DNA of 64,000 bases from Ruicaihuangia caeni (lineage in GTDB: Bacteria > Actinomycetota > Actinomycetes > Actinomycetales > Microbacteriaceae): assembly GCF_029952955.1 (NCBI RefSeq), contig NZ_JASATX010000005.1, positions 57,164 to 121,163 on the forward strand, in the 5' to 3' direction. Shown piece after piece: positions 33,300-41,874 of this stretch. Position 1 is the first letter of the stretch, and each line of letters begins with the position of its first letter. The translations under genes and the position numbers were made by a program. The notes under the pieces are model-generated. The model was not told the DNA's origin. It saw only the letters and a program-made list of their open reading frames with translations, and made no database searches.

Positions 33300-34426
33300 C
33301 CAGACTCCTTTCCGGTCGGCGTCTGGCCGGGGTCGACCGGTCGGTTCTCGGGCTCGTTGCCGTCGGTCTCGACCGAGCCGGAGCCGGCGGCGCTCGACGC
33401 TCCTGCTGTGGTCGTGACGCCGGGAACCGGCCCGGTCGCGGTGGTGACCGCGCCGGATCGCCCGGCATCCGAACCGCGCCTGGTCTGTCGCTCCATGCCG
33501 ATGCCGCGCGAGAACCGCTTCTCGAGGAAGTACTGGCCCACCATGAGCACGGAGGTGAACGCGAGATACCAGGCCGATGCGACCAGCAGCAGCGGGATCG
33601 GGTCGAAGGTTGCCGCCGAGATGTCGCGAGCACGCCCGTACAGGTCGAAGCTGTAGGGCACGGCCGCCACGAGCGACGTGGTCTTGAGCATCGAGATGAC
33701 CTCGTTGCCCGTGGGAGGGATGATGATGCGCATCGCTTGGGGAAGCACCACGCGGCGCATGGTCTTCGTCCACGACATGCCGAGCGCGGTCGCCGCCTCG
33801 TTCTGCCCCTGGTCGACTGACATGATGCCCGCACGCACGATCTCCGCCATGTAGGCGGCTTCGTTGAGCGCGAGTCCGATCACCGCCAGCCAGAACACGT
33901 CGATCGTGTCGCGCGTCTCGAACTGGATCCACGGCGCGGTGAATGGGATGCCGATGTCGATGGTGGCGTAGATCGTGGCGAGCAGGCCCCAGAACACCAG
34001 CTGCACGTACACCGGTGTGCCGCGGAACACCCATAGGTAGAGCCACGCCACCGACTTCACAACCGGGTTCGGCGAGAGCCGCATGATCGCCAGCAGCACG
34101 CCGAGCAAGACCCCGGCCACCATGGAGTACACGGTCAAGGCAAGCGTGTTCAGCGCCGCCTGCATGATGCGCGGGTCGAAGAGGTACTGCGCGAACGCCG
34201 CCCAGCCGAACGCTGGCCGATTGGCCGCGTCGAGCACGAAGAGAGCGAGCAGCAGCACGAGCACGATCGCCGCAAGCACGCGCCAGGGATGCCGCAGGCG
34301 CACCGCGCGGATCGCCTCCGACTCCTCAGTCACTCCGGCCTGACGCGACGAAGCCGTGGCGGAAGGCTCGGGCGGCGTTGGAGTCGGCGCTCGAGACGCG
34401 CCGGCTCGGTCACGGTCTGCGGCCAT
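33296..34426 (-). CDS. Polar amino-acid ABC transporter permease
   Basis: 376 residues: ~45-residue disordered N-terminus, a first helix ([17 protein letters not shown]), then the HisM/GlnP-type permease domain with five helices. The EAA loop is [20 protein letters not shown], the contact for the ATPase. The C-terminal ~70 residues are Gly/Ser/Thr/Pro-rich and unusual for the family, apparently a tail. Starts 4 nt after the binding-protein stop codon. Confidence 0.94.
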
Positions 34427-34430
34427 CGCC

Positions 34431-35336
34431 TCAGCCCGCGGTCGCGGCGTTGATCGTGATCTCTGAGATGCCGCCGGCCTCGACGCCCCACTCCTTGAGG
34501 ATCTTCTCGTACGTGCCGTCATCGACGAGTGACTGCAGGGCCGCCTGCACGGCCTTCGCCAGTTCGCTGCCCTTGTCGACCGCCATGCCGTAGGGCGCAA
34601 CGTCGAACGCGTCACCGGCGAGCTCGATCTTGTCGCTGACCTGGCTCACCGCGTACTGGGTGATGGGAGAGTCGGCGCTCATGGCATCGGCCCGCCCGAG
34701 GGCAAGCGCGTTCGTCGCCTCGTCCTGCGTCTCGAACTTCAGGATGTTGATCGGCTCCTTGCCCGCGTCGACGCAGGCCTTCGACTTCGCAGGAAGTTCC
34801 TCCGTCTCTTCGTACGTGGTGGCCTGCACCGACACGGTGAGACCGCAGGCGTCGTCGGGGTTCACGTTGCCGCCGATCGGTTGCGCCCATTGGATGCCGG
34901 CCTCGTAGTAGTTGACGAAGTCGACCTGCTGTTCGCGCTCTGCAGTGTCGGTGAACGACGACATGCCGAGGTCGTAACTGCCGCCGGTGATGCTGGGGAG
35001 AATGCGGTCGAAGCCGGATGGCCGGTAATCAGTGGTGAGACCGAGCTTGGCGGCCATCGCGTCAGTCAACTCGATCGCCCACCCTATGGGGTCGCCCGCC
35101 TCGTCCTTGAACTCATTGGGCGCGTAGTTGGGATCGACGCCGATGATGAGCTTCCCAGCCGACGCGATGTCGTCCGGCAGCAGCGCTGCCGCGGCTTCAT
35201 CGACCTCGACGTTCGAGCCGTTGCCTCCCGGACCGGTTGTGCCGGATGGCGTCGGCTCTCCCCCGTTACCGGCGCACCCCGTGAGCGCGAGCGCGACGAT
35301 CGCCGTTCCGGCAAGAAATCCACGGTTCCAACGCAT
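34431..35336 (-). CDS. Solute-binding lipoprotein of a polar amino-acid ABC transporter
   Basis: 301 residues. Signal peptide with lipobox LALTGC (Cys ~20) marks a lipoprotein anchored outside the membrane. The mature part is a family-3 binding protein: IIGVDPNYAPNEFKDEAGDP, DYRPSGFDRILPSITGGSYD and FTDTAEREQQVDFVNYY. Substrate probably glutamine, glutamate or a related amino acid; not decidable here. ATG 35336 is chosen for the AAGGAG at 6-nt spacing. First gene of the three-gene operon. Confidence 0.94.
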   Translation of the reverse strand: MRWNRGFLAGTAIVALALTGCAGNGGEPTPSGTTGPGGNGSNVEVDEAAAALLPDDIASAGKLIIGVDPNYAPNEFKDEAGDPIGWAIELTDAMAAKLGLTTDYRPSGFDRILPSITGGSYDLGMSSFTDTAEREQQVDFVNYYEAGIQWAQPIGGNVNPDDACGLTVSVQATTYEETEELPAKSKACVDAGKEPINILKFETQDEATNALALGRADAMSADSPITQYAVSQVSDKIELAGDAFDVAPYGMAVDKGSELAKAVQAALQSLVDDGTYEKILKEWGVEAGGISEITINAATAG

Positions 35337-35503
35337 TGCCACTCCTTCGTGACGAGCGGCCCCACGGCCGCCGGCGGTAGCGGCCCCAGCCGCTTTGCCG
35401 TGAGTCTAGACCCGGGTTGCGGCCATGTGGAGGAGAACCGGGCTCACAAGTGCATCACGAGTCTCGGCGGGTGCAGCGGCATCCATCACCGTTGCATCAC
35501 CGT

Positions 35504-36982
35504 TCACGCGCCGCTCTGAAACGAGATGGGCCTGACGAGCACGCCCTCGAGCACGCGCATCCAGCGCTGCCCAGTGCGACGGTACTGCTCGCGAGTGGAG
35601 AAGCGATAGCGGTAGGCGAGCACGCGGATCGCGCGAGGCTTGTCGCGGCCGAATGGCGCCTTGCGGAGCAGGCGAAGCGTGGGTTCGTCGGCTTCCAGCA
35701 AGCGAATGAGCAGCATGTCGAACCACGGTTCGCGGCCTCGCCCGAGCGGCAGGAACCACATGAGCCAGTCGAGCCGGAGGTGGAACGGCGCCCATTGCGG
35801 CGGCATCCGGCGCACGTCTCCGGGTTTGCCGAGGAACTCGTACTCGTGCCATTCGGCATCTGGATCGGACGGATCATCATTCGTCGTCTCGATGACGTAC
35901 TCGATGCGCGCGCGGGTCACGCTGCCGAAGGCGCCGTACGCATTGCCGAGCTGCCAACGATTGAAGCTCGCGTTCATCAACTGACGCCTGGAGACGAGGT
36001 TCATGAGTGGCGGGTACGCCACGACGAGCAGCAGGACGGTCGCCGCGATGACGATCACGAACCACCACACCGGCGCGTGGCCGGTGAGCCCGGGCTCGTC
36101 GAAGCGACTCGGATCGGTGCCGAGGTCGGTGGGGATGAAGGGCAGCACAGCGTGCACCGCCCGGTCGTTGACGGCGGCGAAGGCGAGCACGATGGTCGCC
36201 CAGTTCAGCCACGCGAAGTTTCCTGTGAAGACGAGCCACAACTGAGTGAGGATGATCAGCGCCGCAGCGATGCTGCCGACGGGATACGGCACGAAGAGCA
36301 GGAACGGCACGACGAGCTGCACTGCGTGGTTCCCGGCCGCCTCGACGCGGTGGAACCACTTCGGCAGCAGGTGTGCCTGCCGGCTGAGCGGCCCGGGCAT
36401 GGGCTGCGTCTCGTGGTGGTAATACATGGCGGTGAGGTTCCGCCATGCGCGGTCGCCGCGCATCTTGATCATGCCCGCGCCGAACTCGAGGCGGAACACG
36501 AGCCAGCAGATGAGCAGCAGGATCGTCGTGGGAGGGGGCACCTGGTCGGAGCCGAGGAACGCGACGGTGAAGCCCATCTCGATGAGCAGCATCTCCCAGC
36601 CGAAGCCGTAGAACGTCTGGCCGATCGAGAAGATCGAGAGGTAGATGCCCCACATCGCGAGAAAGGCGACGAGCGGCACCCAGGGCGGGCCGAGCTGCGG
36701 GAAGCCGGCGATGAGGGCGACCGCGATCGCGATGCCCACGATGCACAGGGCGATGAGCCGTCGGTCGGTGTAGCGCCAGTGCTTGAAGATCGTGGGCGAG
36801 CGAAGGTACCGCGGATGCTTGAGCAGTTCGGTCGCGGGCAGTAGCCCTTTCTCGCCGAGGAGCGCGGGGAACTGCTGCACAGTGGTGAGGAACGCGATGA
36901 GATACAGCGCCGCGGTGCCCCGCTGCAGCACCTGCCGCGCGAACTCGAAGTCGTGCGCGTCGAACCACTCGAGCCACTCCAC
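35504..36982 (-). CDS. Lipase maturation factor family membrane protein
   Basis: 492 residues with about ten hydrophobic helices. The family's landmarks are present: FEFGAGMIKMRGDRAWRNLT-type region (here LEFGAGMIKMRGDRAWRNL), MYYHHETQPMPGPLS, FHRVEAAGNHAVQLVVPF and, near the end, PPQWAPFHLRLDWLMWFLPL. LMF1 proteins fold lipases in the animal ER; bacterial members have no assigned substrate. The best start is GTG 36982 (VEWLEWFDAHD), with TACGGT at 36990-36995 giving a 7-nt leaderless spacing; GTG 36991 would overlap that hexamer. Confidence 0.88.
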   Translation of the reverse strand: MEWLEWFDAHDFEFARQVLQRGTAALYLIAFLTTVQQFPALLGEKGLLPATELLKHPRYLRSPTIFKHWRYTDRRLIALCIVGIAIAVALIAGFPQLGPPWVPLVAFLAMWGIYLSIFSIGQTFYGFGWEMLLIEMGFTVAFLGSDQVPPPTTILLLICWLVFRLEFGAGMIKMRGDRAWRNLTAMYYHHETQPMPGPLSRQAHLLPKWFHRVEAAGNHAVQLVVPFLLFVPYPVGSIAAALIILTQLWLVFTGNFAWLNWATIVLAFAAVNDRAVHAVLPFIPTDLGTDPSRFDEPGLTGHAPVWWFVIVIAATVLLLVVAYPPLMNLVSRRQLMNASFNRWQLGNAYGAFGSVTRARIEYVIETTNDDPSDPDAEWHEYEFLGKPGDVRRMPPQWAPFHLRLDWLMWFLPLGRGREPWFDMLLIRLLEADEPTLRLLRKAPFGRDKPRAIRVLAYRYRFSTREQYRRTGQRWMRVLEGVLVRPISFQSGA

Positions 36983-37006
36983 GCGGCCCACCGTACGCCG
37001 CGGAAG

Positions 37007-38434
37007 TCAGACGTCGAGTGGCGGTTCGAGACCAAAGCGGTCGCGCAGCGCGAGCCGCGCGGCGTACCAGCCGTTCATGCCGTGCACCGCCGGCCCGGGC
37101 GGGGTCGCCGCCGAGCAGAGGTAGACGCCGTCGACCGGGGTTCGCCACGGCGTCGGTGAGAGCACCGGGCGCTTCGCGAGCTGCCACAGGGTGATCGCGC
37201 CACCGGAGATGTCACCGCCGATGTCGTTCGGATTGCGCGCGGCGAGCTCGGCGGCGCTCTGCGAGCTGGAGGCGAGGATCACGTCGCGGAACCCGGGCGC
37301 GTAGCGCTCGATCGTCGCGGTGATGGTCTCCGTCGCGTCGAAGTGCGAGCCCGACGGCACATGGGTGTACGCCCAGAGCGTGTGCTGGCCCGCCGGCGCG
37401 CGAGACGGGTCGAGCAGGCTCGGCTGAGTGACCAGCACGTACGGCTTGGCCGGCATCCGTCCGTTGACCACTGCATTCTCGGCCGCGGCCATCTCGTGAC
37501 GCAGCCCGCCGAGGTGCACCGTGGGCGATTCGGCGATCTCGCCGTTCGCCCAGGGAACCGGTGCGCTCAGCGCGAAGTCGACCTTCGCGAGCCCGGGCCC
37601 GTACCGGTAGCGAGTGATCGCGCGTCGGTAGCGGCTCGGCAGGTCGCCGGTGAGCAGCAGCCGCGGAGAGGTGTCGAGGAGTGTCGCGCGGGCCCGCGGC
37701 AGCTCGCGCAGCGAGTCGATGCGCCGGCCGGTCTCGATGGTGCCGCCGTGGGCGATGATGTCGGCCGCCATGGCATCGGCGATCGCTTGCGACCCGCCGA
37801 CGGGGAATCCCCAGCCGCCCGCGTGCGCGTGCGCGGCGAGCAGCAGGCCCGCTCCCGCGGAGGCGAGCGAGGGCATGCCGCCTGCCGCGTGCGCCATGAC
37901 CCCGGTCAGCAGGGCGGGGGCGTCGGGTTCGGTGAAGCGCGAGTTCCACAGGCGTGTGCCCTGTTCGAGACTGCGCAGGCCGTAGCGGAATGCGGTGACC
38001 GGATGTCGCGGCATCCGGAGCAGTTGCGAACCGGTGAAGTCGACCACACCGTTGATGTCTGCGACCAGTGGCATCAGCAGGCGTCGCCAGGCTGGGCCGT
38101 CGCGGCCAAGGCTCTCGACCGTGCGTTCGAGATCGCGCCAAGCGATGGCCGCGCGCCCGTGCGGCAGCGGGTGGGCGTATGAGGCGTCGGGGATGATCCA
38201 TTCGATGCTGCGATCGAGACCGATGGACTTGAAGAACCGCGAGGCGAGGCCTGCCGGGTGCACGGCGGAGCAGAGGTCGTGGCGGAATCCCGGCAGCGTG
38301 AGCTCGAGCGTGCGAGTGCCCCCGCCGATGGTTTCAGCGCCCTCGATGACGTGAACGCTGAGGCCGGCTCGCGCAGCGGTGACGGCTGCTGCGAGGCCGT
38401 TCGGGCCGCTGCCGACCACGAGCACATCGGTCAT
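37007..38434 (-). CDS. FAD-dependent oxidoreductase (phytoene desaturase-like)
   Basis: 475 residues. N-terminal Rossmann motif VLVVGSGPNGLAAAVTAARAG and the adjacent EGAETIGGGTRT are those of COG1233 NAD(P)/FAD oxidoreductases. C-terminal FAD-contact region PVDGVYLCSAATPPGPAVHG. No carotenoid genes are nearby, so the substrate is unknown. ATG at 38434 is preceded by GAGGAG. Lies just below the NUDIX gene on the same strand (66 bp gap). Confidence 0.92.
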   Translation of the reverse strand: MTDVLVVGSGPNGLAAAVTAARAGLSVHVIEGAETIGGGTRTLELTLPGFRHDLCSAVHPAGLASRFFKSIGLDRSIEWIIPDASYAHPLPHGRAAIAWRDLERTVESLGRDGPAWRRLLMPLVADINGVVDFTGSQLLRMPRHPVTAFRYGLRSLEQGTRLWNSRFTEPDAPALLTGVMAHAAGGMPSLASAGAGLLLAAHAHAGGWGFPVGGSQAIADAMAADIIAHGGTIETGRRIDSLRELPRARATLLDTSPRLLLTGDLPSRYRRAITRYRYGPGLAKVDFALSAPVPWANGEIAESPTVHLGGLRHEMAAAENAVVNGRMPAKPYVLVTQPSLLDPSRAPAGQHTLWAYTHVPSGSHFDATETITATIERYAPGFRDVILASSSQSAAELAARNPNDIGGDISGGAITLWQLAKRPVLSPTPWRTPVDGVYLCSAATPPGPAVHGMNGWYAARLALRDRFGLEPPLDV

Positions 38435-38500
38435 CGCGCGCTCCTCTTCATCCGTCCTTCACTCTGTTTCGTCGCAGGCATCGCTTTGCATCACTTTGCA

Positions 38501-39277
38501 TCACTCAGTGCAGGTGTACACCCATGGCAAGCGGCTGATGTCGAGCCGATGCCTCGGCCCGTCAGCATGCAGCAGCGAGGCGTCGTCGAAGGCCACGTCG
38601 GGGCGCCACAGCATGACGGTGTCGTCGGGAGTGTGGCGTGTGGAGTGGTCGCGGAACCGCGCGACCCGAGCAGCAGCGAGCGCTTCGGCGACGGTGTCGT
38701 GCTCGCGCAGCCGATGGAGGGTCACCCACGTCGGCTGCACCAGCAGGAGCCGGCCGTCGGCGTGCTGATCGAGCGCGGCTGCGGGGGTCAACCAGCGGTA
38801 GGCGATCGCCTCGGCCTCGGCGAGCGCGATCTCGTCGTGCGGCGACTCCGCGAGATAGAACCAGGTGCGGAACCTCGGCACCGCATCAGCCGGAGGCTCC
38901 CATCGGGCGGTGACGACCAGCGATGCGGGGTCGACGGCGAGCGCGGTCTCCTCGCGCACCTCGCGCACTGCGGCACGGCGCGCGGCCGCTTCTTCGAGTG
39001 CGTCGTCCGCCGCGAACTGCCGAGTGTCGACGAGCGTGTCTCCCGCACGGTCGGGCGCGTAGACGCCGGCTTCGCCAGCTCGTGCGTCGACGGCTGGCGC
39101 GTCGCTGACTCCGCGGGGCGGGCGCGAAAACTCAGGCCTGTCATCAGGGTCGACCTTCCCTCCCGGGAACACCCACGCGCCGGCGAACCATCCTCGGTGC
39201 GGCCGCTCGATCATGAGCACCTCGAGTCCGTGCACGCCGTCTCGCAGCAGCACCACCGTCGCTGCGAGTCTGGTCAC
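38501..39277 (-). CDS. NUDIX hydrolase (NUDT19-like arrangement)
   Basis: 258 residues. NUDIX box is split by an insertion: WVFPGGKVDPDD and then ALEEAAARRAAVREVREETAL, with the REVREE core intact for Mg2+ binding. Hydrolyses a nucleoside-diphosphate-linked substrate, probably a CoA or nucleotide derivative; not determinable. GTG 39277 is chosen (ATG 39304 is possible): GAAGGAG lies 11 nt upstream. Confidence 0.85.
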   Translation of the reverse strand: MTRLAATVVLLRDGVHGLEVLMIERPHRGWFAGAWVFPGGKVDPDDRPEFSRPPRGVSDAPAVDARAGEAGVYAPDRAGDTLVDTRQFAADDALEEAAARRAAVREVREETALAVDPASLVVTARWEPPADAVPRFRTWFYLAESPHDEIALAEAEAIAYRWLTPAAALDQHADGRLLLVQPTWVTLHRLREHDTVAEALAAARVARFRDHSTRHTPDDTVMLWRPDVAFDDASLLHADGPRHRLDISRLPWVYTCTE

Positions 39278-39541
39278 TGCTCTGCACGCTCCTTCGTGAC
39301 GCAACGCGTTTCTGAGGCACTGCTCGTGGTGCGGCGCCCACGTGACGGCGGGCCCGCAACACGCTCATTCCAACCTAGTCGCGCTCGCATCGACGGCGCG
39401 GGGGCATGCTGCGGCGACGCCCGCCCCATCGGCCTGCGACACTCGTTGCATCGGCGATCTCACAATCCTGCGGGTCGGCGCGTCTTCGTATTCGATGGAC
39501 TTCAGGATGACTCCCCTACGGCGCAGAGCACGGTCAGCAGC

Positions 39542-40042
39542 ATGAAGCTGCCGTTCGAGCAGGTCGTTGCTGAGCACGGCGCGATGGTGCTTCGCGTGTG
39601 CCGTGCCGTGCTGGATGGTCATGCCGATGCCGACGACGCGTGGACCGAGACGTTCATCGCCGCCATGCGAGCGTGGCCGGAATTGCCCGACGACGCGAAC
39701 GTGGAGGCGTGGCTCGTCACCATCGCGAAGCGCAAGGCCATCGATGAGATCCGTGCACGGGGACGACGAGCAGTTGCGCTCGGCGACCTGCCGGATGCAG
39801 CTCCGGATGGGTGGATGCCGGATGCCGCGGCGACTTCGGACGCCGAGCGGCACGACGTCTGGCGCGCCGTGCGCGCCCTGCCCGAGCGTCAGCGACATGC
39901 CGTCGCCTATCGATATTTCGCGGGACTGCCGTACCGGGAGATCGCTGAGCTCATGGGCGGCACCGCCGACGCGGCGCGGCGTGCGGCATCCGATGGCATC
40001 AAGAATCTGCGCCGTAGCTACCGGAACGAACAGGAGGGGTGA
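39542..40042 (+). CDS. ECF-type RNA polymerase sigma factor
   Basis: 166 residues. Region 2 (EQVVAEHGAMVLRVCRAVLD ... DANVEAWLVTIAKRKAIDEI) and region 4 (RALPERQRHAVAYRYFAGLP, helix-turn-helix YREIAELMGGTADAARRAAS) are intact; no anti-sigma gene adjoins. It is followed 5 nt later by ogt, then tag, so it probably controls an alkylation-repair unit including itself. The ATG at 39542 is chosen by domain homology; the upstream open frame is spurious. Confidence 0.93.
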   Translation: MKLPFEQVVAEHGAMVLRVCRAVLDGHADADDAWTETFIAAMRAWPELPDDANVEAWLVTIAKRKAIDEIRARGRRAVALGDLPDAAPDGWMPDAAATSDAERHDVWRAVRALPERQRHAVAYRYFAGLPYREIAELMGGTADAARRAASDGIKNLRRSYRNEQEG

Positions 40043-40047
40043 GGCGC

Positions 40048-40689
40048 ATGACCACGCCCGAATCGAACACTCGTAGCCGCCCGCGCGATGAAGTGAGCGA
40101 TGAACCGCATCGAGCGACGGATGCCGCCCCTCAGCAGCTCGCACTGCTGCACGCTCGTCTGGCCGACGCCGCCGACGAGCAGGGCTTGCTGGACGTCGCC
40201 TACCGCATCATCGATACGCCGGTGGGTCCGCTGCTGCTCGCGGCCACCGAGCGGGGGCTCGTGCGGGTCGCCTTCGAGCGGGAGGGCTTCGATGCCGTGC
40301 TCGCACACCTCGCGGAGCGCGTGAGCCCCCGCGTACTGCGTGCGCCGAGTCGCCTCGACGACGTGGCGCGCCAACTGGAGGAGTACTTCGCAGGGCAGCG
40401 CAGGGCCTTCGATGTGAGACTCGACCACGCGCTGTCGAGCGGGTTCCGTGCGCTCGTGCAGCAGCATCTCCCGCACATCCCGTACGGGCACACCGAGTCG
40501 TACAAGCAGGTCGCCGCTGTGCTCGGGAACCCGGGGGCCGTCAGAGCCGTCGGCACGGCTTGCGCCACGAACCCGCTGCCGGTGGTCGTTCCGTGCCACC
40601 GGGTGCTGCGCACCGACGGCAGCCTGGGCGGCTACATCGGCGGGCTCGAAGCGAAGACCGCGCTGCTGCAACTGGAGCAAGCGGCGTGA
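40048..40689 (+). CDS. ogt: Methylated-DNA--protein-cysteine methyltransferase
   Basis: 213 residues. Suicidal repair protein that takes methyl groups from O6-methylguanine or O4-methylthymine. Active site PCHRV preceded by VGTACATNPLPVVV; DNA-binding helix IPYGHTESYKQVAAVLGNPG. N-terminal ~60 residues are a less conserved cap domain. Start ATG 40048 is preferred over GTG 40039; the gene begins a few bases after the sigma-factor stop and overlaps tag by 4 nt. Confidence 0.94.
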   Translation: MTTPESNTRSRPRDEVSDEPHRATDAAPQQLALLHARLADAADEQGLLDVAYRIIDTPVGPLLLAATERGLVRVAFEREGFDAVLAHLAERVSPRVLRAPSRLDDVARQLEEYFAGQRRAFDVRLDHALSSGFRALVQQHLPHIPYGHTESYKQVAAVLGNPGAVRAVGTACATNPLPVVVPCHRVLRTDGSLGGYIGGLEAKTALLQLEQAA

Positions 40690-41291
40690 CCTCGGCGATC
40701 GGGGTGGTGATCGGCGACGACGGGCTCGCCCGGCCGGCGTGGGCGGCCACCGATCCGCTGCTCCGCGAGTACTACGACACGGAGTGGGGCGTGCCGGTGC
40801 GCGACGAGCGGGGTGTGTTCGAGCGGCTCAGCCTCGAAGCGTTCCAGTCGGGACTCTCGTGGGTGACGATCCTTCGCAAACGCCCGGCGTTTCGTGCGGC
40901 ATTCGACGGCTTCGACCCCGAGGTCGTCGCCCAGTACACGGACGCCCAGGTCGAACGGCTCATGGCGGATGCCGGCATCGTGCGCAATCTGCGCAAGATC
41001 CGCGCCACGATCAGCAACGCTGCGGCAACCATCCGGCTTCGCGATGAGGGCGGTTTGGCGGAACTCGTGTGGTCGTTCCAGCCGGCGGTGACGCCGGAAC
41101 CTGAAGTGCTCACCGACATACCGACCCAGTCTCCTGAGTCGGTCGCCCTCGCCAAGGCCTTGCGCGCGAAGGGCTTCGTGTTCGTCGGTCCGACGACGAT
41201 GTTCGCGCTCATGGAGGCGATCGGAATCGTCGATACCCACCTCGTCGCGAGCCACCGTCGGGGGACTTCGGGCGTGTGGCCCGCAGAATGA
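40686..41291 (+). CDS. tag: DNA-3-methyladenine glycosylase I (zinc site apparently lost)
   Basis: 201 residues. Helix-hairpin-helix glycosylase that removes 3-methyladenine. Body motifs fit: DTEWGVPVRDERGVFERLSL, LEAFQSGLSWVTILRKRPAF (with the catalytic-type Glu), SKxFVG-like KGFVFVGPTTMFALMEAIG and HLVASHRRG. The Cys of the usual N-terminal CxW is absent (RPAWA), the His of YHxEEWG is Tyr (YYDTEWG), and the C-terminal Cys is missing, so the zinc 'snap' of E. coli Tag is not present. GTG start overlaps ogt stop (GTGA). Confidence 0.9.
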   Translation: MTSAIGVVIGDDGLARPAWAATDPLLREYYDTEWGVPVRDERGVFERLSLEAFQSGLSWVTILRKRPAFRAAFDGFDPEVVAQYTDAQVERLMADAGIVRNLRKIRATISNAAATIRLRDEGGLAELVWSFQPAVTPEPEVLTDIPTQSPESVALAKALRAKGFVFVGPTTMFALMEAIGIVDTHLVASHRRGTSGVWPAE

Positions 41292-41352
41292 CGGGCGTGG
41301 ACCGCCCAGAGAATGATGCGCGCCGACGCATCGCGCATGCGATCATGTGACC

Positions 41353-41874
41353 ATGAGCACAGCCGCTTCAGACGATTCCTCAGGATCCCGATCTAGTGAT
41401 CAGGATGCCTCGAAGCCCGAGGCGCCGAAGCGAGACCGCAGCTTGATGATCGTGCTGTCGATCATCGGAGCGCTCGTGCTGATTGCTCTCATCGTGGTCT
41501 TCACCCGCGGCGAGCCGCAAGATCTCGACGCTTCGACACCCGAGGGCGTGGTGCAGCGATACTCCGCTGCCGCCATCTCAGGCGATGAGGCCGAGGCGGC
41601 GATGTACTTGACCGAGAGCGCGCTGGAGCGCTGCGATGACTTCGGGGGCGAACCGCCGACCGACGGCATCCGCGTGAGGCTCGTCTCCACGACTGAGCGC
41701 CATTCGACAGCCGATGTCAAAGTCTCGATCGTGACCTCGTTCGAGAGCGGCCCGTTCGGCCCGTCTGAGTACGAGGTCGACGAGGTGTTCGACTTGACGA
41801 AGGTCGACGGCGAGTGGCTGATCGACTCGGCCCCCTGGCAACTCATGGCGTGCCCAGGGTCGGAGGTGCGCTGA
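41353..41874 (+). CDS. Membrane-anchored protein with NTF2-like exterior domain
   Basis: 173 residues: short acidic cytosolic start, one membrane helix (MIVLSIIGALVLIALIVVF, ~32-50), then ~115 residues resembling small NTF2-like/DUF4878-type domains: ASTPEGVVQRYSAAAISGDE ... DEVFDLTKVDGEWLIDSAPW. No catalytic motif. Function unknown. ATG 41353 chosen (GTG 41347 possible); its stop overlaps the next start (TGATG), so it is co-transcribed with the DUF5671 protein. Confidence 0.78.
   Translation: MSTAASDDSSGSRSSDQDASKPEAPKRDRSLMIVLSIIGALVLIALIVVFTRGEPQDLDASTPEGVVQRYSAAAISGDEAEAAMYLTESALERCDDFGGEPPTDGIRVRLVSTTERHSTADVKVSIVTSFESGPFGPSEYEVDEVFDLTKVDGEWLIDSAPWQLMACPGSEVR

Noticed and set aside
35417..36844. 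475-codon plus-strand frame opposite the lipase-maturation-factor gene
   Set aside because: Charged His/Glu/Arg-rich shadow of a membrane-protein gene; the minus strand has clear family motifs.
38258..40042. 594-codon open frame joining sequence opposite FAD/NUDIX genes to the sigma factor
   Set aside because: Only the last 166 codons (from 39542) look like a protein; the rest is antisense to two real genes.
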